Below, in pieces: positions 27,811 to 37,702 of a stretch of 64,000 nucleotides of DNA (within the stretch, counting starts at the first letter, position 1; the number at the start of each line of letters is the position of its first letter). Source of the stretch: Bacteroidota bacterium (GTDB lineage: Bacteria; Bacteroidota; Bacteroidia; Bacteroidales; Tannerellaceae); assembly GCA_023429375.1 (NCBI GenBank), contig JAEYVY010000005.1, forward strand, positions 62,001-126,000. The letters run 5' to 3'. The position numbers and the translations under genes are program-made. The notes under the pieces are model-generated. The model was not told where the DNA came from. It made no database searches and saw only the letters and a list, made by a program, of their open reading frames with translations.

Positions 27811-30387
27811 ATGATTAAAGTTATCCGTCAAATATATCTCCTGTTAATAATTCTAGGAACCGGAACATCCTTTGTATATAGCCAAAGAATTACGTCAGCA
27901 AGTGGTATAGTAAAAGACTCAATAACAGGAGAGCCTTTGTCTTATGTATCCGTTATTTTTGAGAATTCTACCATCGGAGCAATGACTGACGATTTCGGAA
28001 AGTTCTCTCTCCAAAACAATAGTGGATTAACTAAACTTGCCATCAGTTCATTGGGATATGACACAAAAGTAGTTACCCTTCAACCAGACAAGAAGAACGA
28101 TGGATTAGAAATCCTGCTTGCCTCTTCATCTTATCAGATCAGTGAGGTTGTGGTAAAAGGGAAAAGAGAGCGATATTCCCGTAAGAACAATCCGGCTGTA
28201 GACCTTATCCGTAATGTGATTGAGCATAAAGACAAAAACCGAATTGAATCGAAAGACATGTATCAGACTGAGACGTATGAAAAGCTCAGTATAGCCTTCG
28301 ACAACTTCAATCCGGACTTTGAGAAAAATGCAGTGATGCGGAAACTTAAGTTCATCAAAAACTACATCGACACATCCGAATTCAATGGCAAACCCATTCT
28401 TACGGTGTCTGTCAGGGAAACGTTATCAGACGTTTATTATCGCAAACACCCCAAGGCAACAAAGACCTATGTAAAAGGGAAACGCCTGCAAGGTATTGAT
28501 GAAAGCATTGATGAAGGCGGTATCACATCCAACCTAGAAGAAATCTTCCAAAGTGTGAATATCTTCGATAACAACATTAATATTCTTTTGAACCGTTTCG
28601 TAAGCCCGCTATCATCTACACTGGCGGTTAGCTATTACGAGTATTTCATCATGGATACGCTGGATATTAATGGAGATCAATGCGTCGATTTGGCCTTTGT
28701 TCCGGTTAACAGTCAGAGCTATGGATTTACCGGCAGACTTTATATTACACTGGACGGAAACTATTCGTTGAAGAAGGTTTTATTAAACGTTCCAAAGAAA
28801 ATCAACTTGAACTTTGTCGACGAGCTACGTATTGAGCAAGAATTTAAACAACTGCCAGACAGTACGTGGGTTATCGACAGGGAAAACACGTATATAAATT
28901 TCTATATCGTAAAAGGTTCCCAGCAGTTCTATGCACACCAGCTTAGGACGTATGATAAATACAATTTCGAAATAGCAAATGCCGATTCCATATTTGGTCA
29001 ATTAGGTCCGCTACATTTCGAACAGTCGGCTGAGGCAAGGCCCGATTCTTTTTGGATAAACAACAGGCACATCCCTCTGAAGGAGAAAGAAAGCGCTCTT
29101 GATGATTTGCTGGCCGAACTTCGCAAAGTACCTGTATTCAATGTATTGATAAAAACAGCCGAAATATTAATCTCGGGCTATGTCCCGACGGGCAGAGACA
29201 GAAACACAAGCAAATTTGATTTCGGACCTATGAATACCGTATTGGGATCGAACAAGTTGGAAGGCTTCCGTGTACGTATTGGAGGTATGACAACTGCCAA
29301 TTTGAGTCCGCATCTTTTTGCAAGCGGCTACCTTGCCTATGGTATGAACGACCGTAAATTCAAATATAACGGAACTATTACTTACAGTTTTAATGAGAAG
29401 AAATACCATCCGGGAGAAAATCCGGTGAACAATCTGTCTATCAACCATGAGTATGACTTGTATACACCTGGTCAAGATTTCCTTTTCACATCCAAGGATA
29501 ATATCTTCGTGGCACTCAAGGTTGGTGCTCCGATTACAAAGATGAATTACATACGTAAGTCTGTACTTCAATACGAAAAGGAATGGCTGAACGGGTTGAC
29601 TGTTAAAACATGGTATAAACATCAGAATACAGAACCGACCGGTACGCTTAATTATATTTTGCGCGATGAAAATCACGACTTGTTCCGCATAAACGACATC
29701 ACAACTTCTGAACTCGGTTTGCAACTACGTTTTGCTCCGGGAGAAAGAGCGTATGCCGGACGTGCAGGAAAAGAGTCTATCTTTAACTTATCGAAAGATG
29801 CACCTATATTCAAACTATCACATCAATTAGGGGTAAATGCCTTGGGTGGTGAGTATCGGTACAACCATACCGAAGCAAGCGCAGAAAAACGTATTTGGCT
29901 TTCTTCGTTCGGACATATCGACACACAACTTAAAGCAGGAAAGATATGGGATGAAGTTCCTTTCCCTTTGCTTATCATGCCAAATACCAACCAATCTATT
30001 ACGATTCAGCCGGAAGCATTCCATTTGATGAATCCGATGGAGTTCCTGATTGATGAATATGTATCTTTAAATATGACCTATTATTTGAAAGGCTGGATAC
30101 TCAATCGTATTCCGGGTATCAACTGGTTCCGTTTGAGAGAAGTCGTTTCGTTTAATGGTATATATGGTAACCTCTCCAACAAAAACAATCCGGTACATAG
30201 TAACAATCTGTTCCTTTTCCCGGATGGGTCACAGCCAATGAGCAATAAACCCTATATGGAGGTCAGCGTCGGACTCGAGAATATTTTCAAAATTCTTCGT
30301 ATAGATTATTACAGAAGGCTCAACTATTTAAGTAATCCCGATATTAAGAAAGATGGTATACGCGTTGCATTGCGTTTCTCTTTCTAA
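27811..30387 (+). CDS. DUF5686 / CarboxypepD_reg-like outer-membrane protein
   Basis: An 858-aa envelope protein with a signal peptide (ending near FVYSQ), then a carboxypeptidase-regulatory-like beta-sandwich (about 28-110: ASGIVKDSITGEPLSYVSVIFENSTIGAMTDDFGKF) as seen in SusC-type proteins, and a long C-terminal part with alternating aromatic beta strands that ends in phenylalanine (RVALRFSF), as expected for an outer-membrane barrel. The pattern matches the Bacteroidota DUF5686 family. Function is unknown. An NhaC-type antiporter gene follows by 11 nt and is probably co-transcribed. Confidence 0.82.
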   Translation: MIKVIRQIYLLLIILGTGTSFVYSQRITSASGIVKDSITGEPLSYVSVIFENSTIGAMTDDFGKFSLQNNSGLTKLAISSLGYDTKVVTLQPDKKNDGLEILLASSSYQISEVVVKGKRERYSRKNNPAVDLIRNVIEHKDKNRIESKDMYQTETYEKLSIAFDNFNPDFEKNAVMRKLKFIKNYIDTSEFNGKPILTVSVRETLSDVYYRKHPKATKTYVKGKRLQGIDESIDEGGITSNLEEIFQSVNIFDNNINILLNRFVSPLSSTLAVSYYEYFIMDTLDINGDQCVDLAFVPVNSQSYGFTGRLYITLDGNYSLKKVLLNVPKKINLNFVDELRIEQEFKQLPDSTWVIDRENTYINFYIVKGSQQFYAHQLRTYDKYNFEIANADSIFGQLGPLHFEQSAEARPDSFWINNRHIPLKEKESALDDLLAELRKVPVFNVLIKTAEILISGYVPTGRDRNTSKFDFGPMNTVLGSNKLEGFRVRIGGMTTANLSPHLFASGYLAYGMNDRKFKYNGTITYSFNEKKYHPGENPVNNLSINHEYDLYTPGQDFLFTSKDNIFVALKVGAPITKMNYIRKSVLQYEKEWLNGLTVKTWYKHQNTEPTGTLNYILRDENHDLFRINDITTSELGLQLRFAPGERAYAGRAGKESIFNLSKDAPIFKLSHQLGVNALGGEYRYNHTEASAEKRIWLSSFGHIDTQLKAGKIWDEVPFPLLIMPNTNQSITIQPEAFHLMNPMEFLIDEYVSLNMTYYLKGWILNRIPGINWFRLREVVSFNGIYGNLSNKNNPVHSNNLFLFPDGSQPMSNKPYMEVSVGLENIFKILRIDYYRRLNYLSNPDIKKDGIRVALRFSF

Positions 30388-30398
30388 AACGAGAAAGA

Positions 30399-31724
30399 AT
30401 GGATTCATCAACAGATTTTAAACCAAACCAATCCCCTAACCCATGGGCATTATTGCCTTTAGGAATTTTTTTGGCAGTCTACCTCATCGTCTCGATTATA
30501 GCAGGTGACTTCTATAAGATGCCTATATCCGTTGCTTTCATTATCGCATCGGCTGTTGCTGTAGGTCTTTCAAAAGGAGGCAAACTAAGCAATCGAATCG
30601 AGCAGTTCTGCCGAGGTGCAGGTCAAAGTAATATCCTGTTGATGGTTATCATCTTTATTTTTGCAGGTGCATTTGCCGAAACAGCAAAAGCAGCCGGGGC
30701 AATCGATGCGGCTGTCAATCTTACCCTTTCGGTATTGCCCGGCCATCTACTTGTTGCAGGTATTTTCGTTGCTTCTTGTTTCATATCAATGGCTTTAGGA
30801 ACTTCTGTTGGAACGATAGTAGCTTTAGCTCCTGTGGCAGTAGGCATTGCAGCAAAGACAGGTATATCTACCGAATTATTACTTGCTTCAATTGTTGGAG
30901 GCTCTATGTTCGGTGATAATCTATCTTTTATTTCAGACACCACTGTTGTGGTTACCCGTACACAAGGCTGCGACATGGCTGATAAATTCAAGCTAAACTT
31001 TTTGATAGTTGCCCCAATGGCCGTTCTGACCATTATTATTTATATAGTACTTGGAAGTGAAATTACAGCAAGCTACCAACCGGGAACTATCGAATGGCTC
31101 AATGTCATACCTTATCTCATTGTATTGATCATTGCAATATGTGGGGTACATGTCATCCTTGTATTAATTACGGGAATTATACTTTCAGGAATAAGCGGGC
31201 TTATCACAGGGCAAATCAGTGTGTGGGACTGGACCATTTCTATGGGTAATGGCATATCGGGTATGGGTGAGCTCATTATCGTCACCATTTTGGCAGGAGG
31301 TATGTTCGAAATGATTCGGTTTAATGGCGGTATAGATTGGTTGATCTTGAAACTTACCTCGCGAATTCATGGACGTAAGGGAGCAGAAGCCAGTATGGCC
31401 GCATTTACCTCTATCGCTAATTTTTGTACGGCAAACAATACGATAGCCTTGATAATTTCCGGACCTATTGCTAAAGATATTGCCACAAAATTCAATATCG
31501 ATCCTCGTCGGAGTGCCAGTGTTATTGATATCTTTTCATGTGCTGTGCAAGGATTCATCCCTTATGGAGCCCAGATGCTTATGGCTTCAGGGTTGGGATC
31601 GGTGTCTCCACTGGAAATCATGCCTTATCTTTTCTATCCATATTTCCTTTGTTTTGCAGGAACATTGGCCATTCTCTTTAGCTTCCCTAACTTTAAGGGA
31701 AAAAAAATCTCTATTAAAGGTTGA
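30399..31724 (+). CDS. Na+/H+ antiporter NhaC family protein
   Basis: Inner-membrane transporter of 441 aa with about 11-12 hydrophobic segments. Family features include the conserved GGSMFGDNLSFISDTTVVVT region, ALGTSVGTIVALAPVAVGIA, and FTSIANFCTANNTIALIISGPIA. NhaC-type proteins exchange sodium (or organic substrates in some members) for protons; the exact substrate is not readable here. It follows the DUF5686-type gene with an 11-nt gap. Confidence 0.88.
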   Translation: MDSSTDFKPNQSPNPWALLPLGIFLAVYLIVSIIAGDFYKMPISVAFIIASAVAVGLSKGGKLSNRIEQFCRGAGQSNILLMVIIFIFAGAFAETAKAAGAIDAAVNLTLSVLPGHLLVAGIFVASCFISMALGTSVGTIVALAPVAVGIAAKTGISTELLLASIVGGSMFGDNLSFISDTTVVVTRTQGCDMADKFKLNFLIVAPMAVLTIIIYIVLGSEITASYQPGTIEWLNVIPYLIVLIIAICGVHVILVLITGIILSGISGLITGQISVWDWTISMGNGISGMGELIIVTILAGGMFEMIRFNGGIDWLILKLTSRIHGRKGAEASMAAFTSIANFCTANNTIALIISGPIAKDIATKFNIDPRRSASVIDIFSCAVQGFIPYGAQMLMASGLGSVSPLEIMPYLFYPYFLCFAGTLAILFSFPNFKGKKISIKG

Positions 31725-31838
31725 AACTCTATAATATTACTCAAAAACAGTTAATCTTTAGGATTATTAGCACCATATAAATTTGGCTTGTAAAGGATTG
31801 GCTTAATTTTAGCATATCACTGCAAATTAGGCTAAACT

Positions 31839-32435
31839 ATGGTTAATCGCAAAACTCTACTCCTTCCCTTTTTTATACTCATTGCCATCAATCTTCATGC
31901 GCAATTGACAAAAGAAGATTCTATTTGGATTGAAAAAGTAAAATCGGGGAAGATTAAGCTGAAACTAAATCCGGAGACAAAGAAAGCCATAGAAGAAGGA
32001 GCATTGATAAATGCTGACAAACCATCTGCCAAGCTTCGAAATGAAGCTTCAGAATTGCCTTTAAGCAAAGAGTTTACCGACATCCGCCCCAAAGATGAAG
32101 ACTATGCATATACCGATACACTTTCCTTACCTCCTGCCGTTTGGATGATACGCAAAATTCCTGACAGCAGTTATCAAAGGAGCTTCGTTTATGTTGCTCC
32201 ACCCAAGAATTATATCACCATGAGGAAAATACCCATAGGGACAAACGGAATATATATTACGGCAGAAACAGGAGATTTAAACCCGTTTGTAAAAGACGGA
32301 GGTACTCAAAGAGGGGCATTAGGAACTGTTGGCTATAGCTTTTCAATGGAAGATTTGTTGCGTTATGCTTTTATGCCTAGCGAACGAGCAAAAATGAGAA
32401 ATAGGAAAAAAGCGACTGCCTGGAAGTACTATTAA
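31839..32435 (+). CDS. Secreted hypothetical protein (possibly DUF4858-like)
   Basis: A 198-aa protein with a clear signal peptide (LLLPFFILIAINLHAQ). The mature start, LTKEDSIWIEKVKSGKIKL, and the C-terminal RAKMRNRKKATAWKYY are reminiscent of small exported Bacteroidales proteins of the DUF4858 type, but I hold this only weakly. No catalytic motif is seen. It stands alone, and the 404 nt behind it hold the phased repeat array at 32447-32586 and the promoter region of clpC. Confidence 0.72.
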   Translation: MVNRKTLLLPFFILIAINLHAQLTKEDSIWIEKVKSGKIKLKLNPETKKAIEEGALINADKPSAKLRNEASELPLSKEFTDIRPKDEDYAYTDTLSLPPAVWMIRKIPDSSYQRSFVYVAPPKNYITMRKIPIGTNGIYITAETGDLNPFVKDGGTQRGALGTVGYSFSMEDLLRYAFMPSERAKMRNRKKATAWKYY

Positions 32436-32446
32436 AAAATATGTGT

Positions 32447-32586
32447 CATCTCGATGTGAGATTAAAAAATCAAAGCTTTGTTTTTCAAGGCCTATAAGAT
32501 TCCAAAAAAACATCTCGATGGTTTAAAAAAAACACCCCGAACGTTTTTAAAAAACATCGAGGTCTTTTTTAAAAACGTTCGAGATG
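32447..32586. repeat. Array of 10-11 nt cores framed by A- and T-runs, period about 22 nt
   Basis: Cores CATCTCGATG (32447 and 32511), CACCCCGAACG (32533), CATCGAGGTC (32555) and CGTTCGAGATG (32576). The last four start 22, 22 and 21 nt apart, each preceded by 5-7 A and most followed by 4-6 T. The third and fifth are near reverse complements, so the RNA can form a stem (CGAACGTTTTTAAAAAA with its complement). The rest of the 32436-32839 gap shows only AT-rich DNA and the clpC promoter candidate. Confidence 0.7.
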
Positions 32587-32803
32587 TTTTATCTTGCTGA
32601 TTATTAGAATTTTATAACATCTATATGATTATACTAAAAAGATGCCTAAAATTTAGTATCTTGTAGGTTAAAATCACCTCAGAACTATCATTTTCATATT
32701 TTAAAACGACATATAATTTTAAAAATATACTTCATAAATTCTATTTATTACATCTTTAATAGATTAATGGCATGGATTTTGCAACTACTAAGTGTTAGTT
32801 TAC

Positions 32804-32811
32804 TAAATTTG
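32804..32811 (+). promoter_or_regulatory. Candidate -7 box for clpC
   Basis: TAAATTTG matches TAnnTTTG, 28 nt upstream of the clpC ATG. A TTG at 32779-32781 is 22 nt away, slightly more than the usual 19-20. Confidence 0.45.
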
Positions 32812-32839
32812 TATTGTACTACATAATATATAAAACGCT

Positions 32840-35416
32840 ATGAGGAATAATTACACCAAAAGGGTGATCGATGTGATTGAATATAGCAAAGAAGAAGCCA
32901 TTAGGCTTCAAAACAGCTATGTTGGACCGGAGCATCTTATGTTGGGTATCCTGCGAGATGGAACGGGAAGAGCTATTGAAGCGTTAAAGGAATTGAATGT
33001 AAATATATCTGCTATAAAAAAACAAATCGAAGAAGAAATCAAGAATACGATAGATACAGATACACCTATTCAGAACGAAATAGCCATAAGCAAAACGAGT
33101 GAACGGGTACTTCGTTTGAGTATGCTCGAGTCACGTTTGTTCAAGTCTGAAGAAACTGATTCTGAACATCTGTTATTAGCCATTCTAAAAGAACAATTTA
33201 ACGTGGCTGCTAAAGTATTGAATGAATCGAATGTCTTCTATCGTGATTTGTTTAATAATTTGGCTTCAGGAACTTCCATAAACTATCCCGAAAGAGAAGA
33301 AGAGGAAGAATACGACGATATACAAGACGGCTATACGGATGACGATGATGAAGACGACGATGATGCATTTTCTTCACGAAAAGAATCTTCTCAATCGCAT
33401 ACACCGACTTCTTCTCCTCAATCGAAATCGCCCAACGACACGCCTGTGCTTGACAATTTCGGCACAGACATGACAAGAGCGGCAGCCGAAAACAGACTGG
33501 ACCCGATTGTAGGACGTGAAAAAGAAATCGAACGTCTTGCACAGATATTAAGTCGCCGTAAAAAGAATAATCCGGTACTTATCGGTGAACCGGGCGTTGG
33601 TAAATCGGCCATCGTAGAAGGATTGGCACTCAGAATTGTACAACGAAAAGTATCGCGTATCCTGTTTGACAAACGTGTTGTCAGCTTGGATATGGCTTCT
33701 ATCGTTGCCGGCACGAAGTATAGAGGACAGTTCGAAGAACGAATTAAAGCAATCTTGAATGAATTGTCTAAGAACCCGCATATCATCCTGTTTATAGATG
33801 AGATTCATACGATTGTTGGAGCCGGATCGGCTTCAGGATCAATGGATGCGGCCAATATGCTTAAGCCTGCGCTGGCGCGTGGAGAAATACAATGTATTGG
33901 AGCCACTACGCTGGACGAGTATCGTAAGAATATAGAGAAAGATGGTGCTCTGGAACGTCGTTTCCAAAAGGTAATCGTAGATCCGACAACAGCAGAAGAG
34001 ACTTTACAAATTCTGCAGAATGTAAAAGAGCGATATGAGGAACATCACAATGTGATCTATACCGACGAAGCGCTGAAGGCCTGTGTGAAACTGACAGAAC
34101 GATATATAAGCGACCGCAATTTCCCTGACAAAGCTATTGATGCGTTGGACGAAGCCGGATCGCGCGTACATATTTCAAATATCACAGTTCCCAAAAGCAT
34201 CGAAGAACTGGAAGTCAAAATTGAAGAGACTAAACAGGAAAAGATTGCTGCCGTAAAATCACAAAATTTTGAGTTGGCGGCTAGTTTCCGTGATAAAGAA
34301 CGTCAGTTCTTGCTACAACTTGAAGCTGCTAAAGCTAAATGGGAACGCGAACTGCAGGAACATAGAGAGACGGTTGATGAAGATAAAGTAGCCGAAGTAG
34401 TTGCAATGATGTCTGGTGTACCCGTACAACGTATTGCCAAGGCAGAGAACTTGAAACTACTTGAAATGGCTGAAATACTGAAACAAAAAGTAATCGGTCA
34501 AGACGAGGCTGTTCAAAAGATAGTCAAGGCTATACAGAGAAACCGCGTAGGATTGAAAGATCCGAATAAACCAATAGGTACATTTATGTTTCTTGGTCCG
34601 ACAGGTGTGGGTAAGACACACTTAGCCAAAAAGCTGGCTGAATATTTGTTTGACTCTGCCGACTCGCTGATTCGTATAGACATGAGCGAATATTTGGAAA
34701 AATTTGCAGTCTCACGTCTTATCGGAGCGCCTCCGGGATATGTTGGTTATGAAGAGGGTGGTCAGTTGACAGAAAAAGTTCGTAGAAAACCTTATTCAGT
34801 CGTTTTGTTGGACGAGATTGAGAAAGCTCATCCGGATGTATTCAACCTGTTGTTGCAAGTGCTCGACGAAGGACGTCTGACAGACAGCCTTGGCAGACGA
34901 ATCGACTTTAAGAATACAATACTTATTCTTACTTCAAATATCGGTACCCGTCAATTGAAAGACTTCGGACGTGGAGTCGGATTTAATACACAGGGCAGCG
35001 ATGAGATAGATAAGGATTTTTCAAGAAGTGTGATTCAGAAGGCTTTGAACAAAGCGTTTGCTCCGGAATTCTTGAACCGTATTGACGACATCATCATGTT
35101 CGACCAGCTTGATAAAGAAGCAATTCATAAGATTATCGATATCGAATTGGCCGGATTGTACAATCGTGTGTCACAACTTGGATATACCCTGCGACTTACA
35201 GATGATGCGAAAGACTTTATCGCATCGAAAGGTTATGACGTACAGTTTGGTGCACGTCCGCTAAAACGAGCCATCCAAAAATACTTAGAGGACGAAATGG
35301 CAGAAATGATAATTCGTGCTTCAGTAAGCGAAGGCGACACGATAGTTGTTGGATTTGATAAAGAGAACCAGAAGATAACGACTGAAGTTACCAAAGAAAA
35401 AGAGGAACAAGTTTAA
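32840..35416 (+). CDS. clpC: ATP-dependent Clp protease ATP-binding subunit ClpC
   Basis: AAA+ unfoldase of 858 aa that feeds substrates to ClpP or remodels aggregates. Two N-terminal Clp-N repeats (1-145), then an acidic low-complexity linker (151-175, mostly Glu and Asp) and a Ser/Pro-rich stretch (180-200), AAA domain 1 with Walker A GEPGVGKS (249-256), a UVR-like coiled coil in the middle (EELEVKIEETKQEKI), and AAA domain 2 with GPTGVGKT. The UVR segment marks ClpC rather than ClpA or ClpB. No clpP or mcsB lies beside it. Confidence 0.95.
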   Translation: MRNNYTKRVIDVIEYSKEEAIRLQNSYVGPEHLMLGILRDGTGRAIEALKELNVNISAIKKQIEEEIKNTIDTDTPIQNEIAISKTSERVLRLSMLESRLFKSEETDSEHLLLAILKEQFNVAAKVLNESNVFYRDLFNNLASGTSINYPEREEEEEYDDIQDGYTDDDDEDDDDAFSSRKESSQSHTPTSSPQSKSPNDTPVLDNFGTDMTRAAAENRLDPIVGREKEIERLAQILSRRKKNNPVLIGEPGVGKSAIVEGLALRIVQRKVSRILFDKRVVSLDMASIVAGTKYRGQFEERIKAILNELSKNPHIILFIDEIHTIVGAGSASGSMDAANMLKPALARGEIQCIGATTLDEYRKNIEKDGALERRFQKVIVDPTTAEETLQILQNVKERYEEHHNVIYTDEALKACVKLTERYISDRNFPDKAIDALDEAGSRVHISNITVPKSIEELEVKIEETKQEKIAAVKSQNFELAASFRDKERQFLLQLEAAKAKWERELQEHRETVDEDKVAEVVAMMSGVPVQRIAKAENLKLLEMAEILKQKVIGQDEAVQKIVKAIQRNRVGLKDPNKPIGTFMFLGPTGVGKTHLAKKLAEYLFDSADSLIRIDMSEYLEKFAVSRLIGAPPGYVGYEEGGQLTEKVRRKPYSVVLLDEIEKAHPDVFNLLLQVLDEGRLTDSLGRRIDFKNTILILTSNIGTRQLKDFGRGVGFNTQGSDEIDKDFSRSVIQKALNKAFAPEFLNRIDDIIMFDQLDKEAIHKIIDIELAGLYNRVSQLGYTLRLTDDAKDFIASKGYDVQFGARPLKRAIQKYLEDEMAEMIIRASVSEGDTIVVGFDKENQKITTEVTKEKEEQV

Positions 35417-35451
35417 CTTCTTTATTCAGTCTTTGTCGCAAAATAAGTCAA

Positions 35452-35483
35452 AATGTCAGACAAGCCTGTCTGGCATTTTTTTT
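35452..35483 (+). terminator. Terminator of clpC
   Basis: An 11-bp stem (AATGTCAGACA with TGTCTGGCATT, one wobble), a 4-nt loop and a run of eight T, 35 nt after the clpC stop. Confidence 0.9.
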
Positions 35484-35542
35484 GTCTTTTGACGGGTAGC
35501 ATATAAACAATAATAATCAATAATATATAGTACGTATTTATT

Positions 35543-37594
35543 ATGGCAAAACAAGGAAACATAGGTGTTACTTCGGAAAACATCTTCCCTATCATCAAAA
35601 AGTTTTTGTATAGCGATCATGAAATATTTCTGCGTGAGTTAGTGTCTAATGCGGTAGATGCTACACAAAAACTAAAAACCCTTTCATCCGTAGGAGAATT
35701 TAAAGGAGAGCTGGGTGATTTGACTGTTCGTGTTAAGCTTGATGAAAATACAATTACTATTTCCGATCGCGGAATCGGTATGACTGCCGAAGAGATCGAC
35801 AAATACATCAATCAGATTGCTTTTTCAGGTGCAGAAGAATTTTTGGAAAAATATAAAAACAACGCTGCTGCCATAATCGGCCATTTCGGATTAGGATTTT
35901 ATTCTTCCTTCATGGTATCAAAAAAGGTAGAAATAATCACTAAATCATACAAAGAAGATGCTGTTCCTGTAAAATGGAGTTGTGACGGTACACCCGAATA
36001 TTCATTGGAGGAAACCGAAAAAGCTGATAGAGGAACAGATATCATCCTTTATATCGATGACGAAAACAAGGACTTCCTAAACAGAGATAAAATCAGCGGT
36101 CTGCTGAAAAAATATTGCCGCTTCTTGCCGGTTGAGATTGCTTGCGGAAAGAAACAGGAATGGAAAGACGGCAAGTATGTTGATACGGATGAAGACAATA
36201 TCATCAACGATACGAAACCGGCTTGGGTACGTAAACCGTCCGAACTGAAGGAAGAAGATTATAAGAACTTCTACCACGACCTTTATCCGATGAGCGAAGA
36301 GCCTTTGTTCTGGATTCATCTGAATGTGGATTATCCGTTTAATCTGACTGGTATACTGTACTTCCCACGCATTAAGAACAACATTGACTTGCAGAGAAAC
36401 AAGATTCAACTCTACTGCAACCAGGTGTTCGTAACCGATTCGGTTGAAGGCATCGTTCCGGAATTCTTGACCTTGCTTCATGGTGTAATCGACTCGCCGG
36501 ATATTCCGCTTAACGTTTCACGTTCTTATCTGCAAAGCGATCAGAATGTAAAGAAAATCTCCAGCCATATCACCAAGAAAGTGGCCGATCGTTTGGAAGA
36601 AATATTCAAGTCAGACCGTACGCAATTTGAAGAGAAATGGGATAGCCTGAAACTCTTCATCCAATATGGAATGTTGAGCGACGAAAAGTTCTATGATCGC
36701 GGTGCCAAATTCTGCCTATTGAAAGACGTAGACGACAAATACTATACGTTTGAAGAATATAAAACCCTGATACAGTCTGAACAAAAAGATAAAGACGGTA
36801 CTTTGGTTTATCTATACACCAACAGCAAAGACAATCAATACAGTTATATACAAGCAGCAAAAGACAAAGGATATAACGTGTTGATGATGGACGGACAATT
36901 GGATTCACATGTGATCAGCCAATTGGAGCAAAAGTTCGAAAAAGCTCGCTTCGTACGTGTTGATAGTGACACAATTGAGAACCTAATCAAGAAAGAAGAT
37001 CGTGAGAAAGTCACATTGACCGAAGAGCAACAAAAAGCACTGACCGAAGTATTTAAAGCGTCTATGCCTAAGATGGAGAAGACTGAGTTTATTGTCAACT
37101 TCGACACACTCGGTGAAAACGCCAACCCAGTCATGTTGACGCAAAGCGAATACATGCGAAGAATGCGTGAGATGTCGGCAATGCAGCCGGGTATGTCATT
37201 CTATGGTGAGATGCCTGATAGCTATACCTTTGTACTCAACACCGACCATGCATTAGTTAAGAAGGTATTAAAAGAAACAGAAGAAGCTTGCAACGAAAAG
37301 GTCACACCTATTCTCAATGATTTAAAAGGATGGAAAGCTCGTCAATCTGATTTGCGCACGGCTCAGTCTAAGAAAAAAGAGGAAGAGATTACGACGCAAG
37401 AAAAAGAAGATATGAAAGCAACCAACCAGAAAATTGATGAATTGAATGATCAATATAAGGCAGTCTATGCTTCTTATGCTCCAAACAACAAACTGATTAG
37501 TCAATTAATCGACCTTGCTTTATTAAGCAACGGGCTTTTGAAAGGTGAAGCGCTGAGCAATTTCATTAAACGTAGTGTACAGTTAATAGGTTAA
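35543..37594 (+). CDS. htpG: Molecular chaperone HtpG (Hsp90)
   Basis: Bacterial Hsp90, 683 aa. The N-terminal GHKL ATPase domain shows LRELVSNAVDAT (catalytic Glu and Mg-binding Asn), ISDRGIGMT and GHFGLGFYSSFMV. The middle domain includes LNVSRSYLQSD. The C-terminal dimerisation region is longer than in E. coli (624 aa), with a charged insert near KKKEEEITTQEKEDM. It has its own terminators on both sides, so it is a single-gene unit next to clpC; both are stress chaperones. Confidence 0.97.
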   Translation: MAKQGNIGVTSENIFPIIKKFLYSDHEIFLRELVSNAVDATQKLKTLSSVGEFKGELGDLTVRVKLDENTITISDRGIGMTAEEIDKYINQIAFSGAEEFLEKYKNNAAAIIGHFGLGFYSSFMVSKKVEIITKSYKEDAVPVKWSCDGTPEYSLEETEKADRGTDIILYIDDENKDFLNRDKISGLLKKYCRFLPVEIACGKKQEWKDGKYVDTDEDNIINDTKPAWVRKPSELKEEDYKNFYHDLYPMSEEPLFWIHLNVDYPFNLTGILYFPRIKNNIDLQRNKIQLYCNQVFVTDSVEGIVPEFLTLLHGVIDSPDIPLNVSRSYLQSDQNVKKISSHITKKVADRLEEIFKSDRTQFEEKWDSLKLFIQYGMLSDEKFYDRGAKFCLLKDVDDKYYTFEEYKTLIQSEQKDKDGTLVYLYTNSKDNQYSYIQAAKDKGYNVLMMDGQLDSHVISQLEQKFEKARFVRVDSDTIENLIKKEDREKVTLTEEQQKALTEVFKASMPKMEKTEFIVNFDTLGENANPVMLTQSEYMRRMREMSAMQPGMSFYGEMPDSYTFVLNTDHALVKKVLKETEEACNEKVTPILNDLKGWKARQSDLRTAQSKKKEEEITTQEKEDMKATNQKIDELNDQYKAVYASYAPNNKLISQLIDLALLSNGLLKGEALSNFIKRSVQLIG

Positions 37595-37620
37595 ACAAAC
37601 ACATGCCTATCGACAATAAT

Positions 37621-37657
37621 GGAAGGCTGTCCAATTTCGGGCAGCCTTTCCTGTTTT
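37621..37657 (+). terminator. Terminator of htpG
   Basis: GGAAGGCTGTCC and GGGCAGCCTTTCC form a 12-bp imperfect stem with a short loop, followed by CTGTTTTT, 26 nt after the htpG stop. Confidence 0.85.
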
Positions 37658-37675
37658 TATTAAAGGAAATATCTC

Positions 37676-37683
37676 TATTTTTG
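37676..37683 (+). promoter_or_regulatory. Candidate -7 box for the patatin-like gene
   Basis: TATTTTTG fits TAnnTTTG and lies 20 nt upstream of the ATG at 37703. No clear -33 TTG. Confidence 0.4.
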
Positions 37684-37702
37684 ATGAAACAATAGAAATC
37701 AT

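Noticed and set aside
32447..32586. CRISPR array
   Set aside because: Units are about 22 nt with no distinct repeat/spacer division, cores vary, and no cas gene is present.
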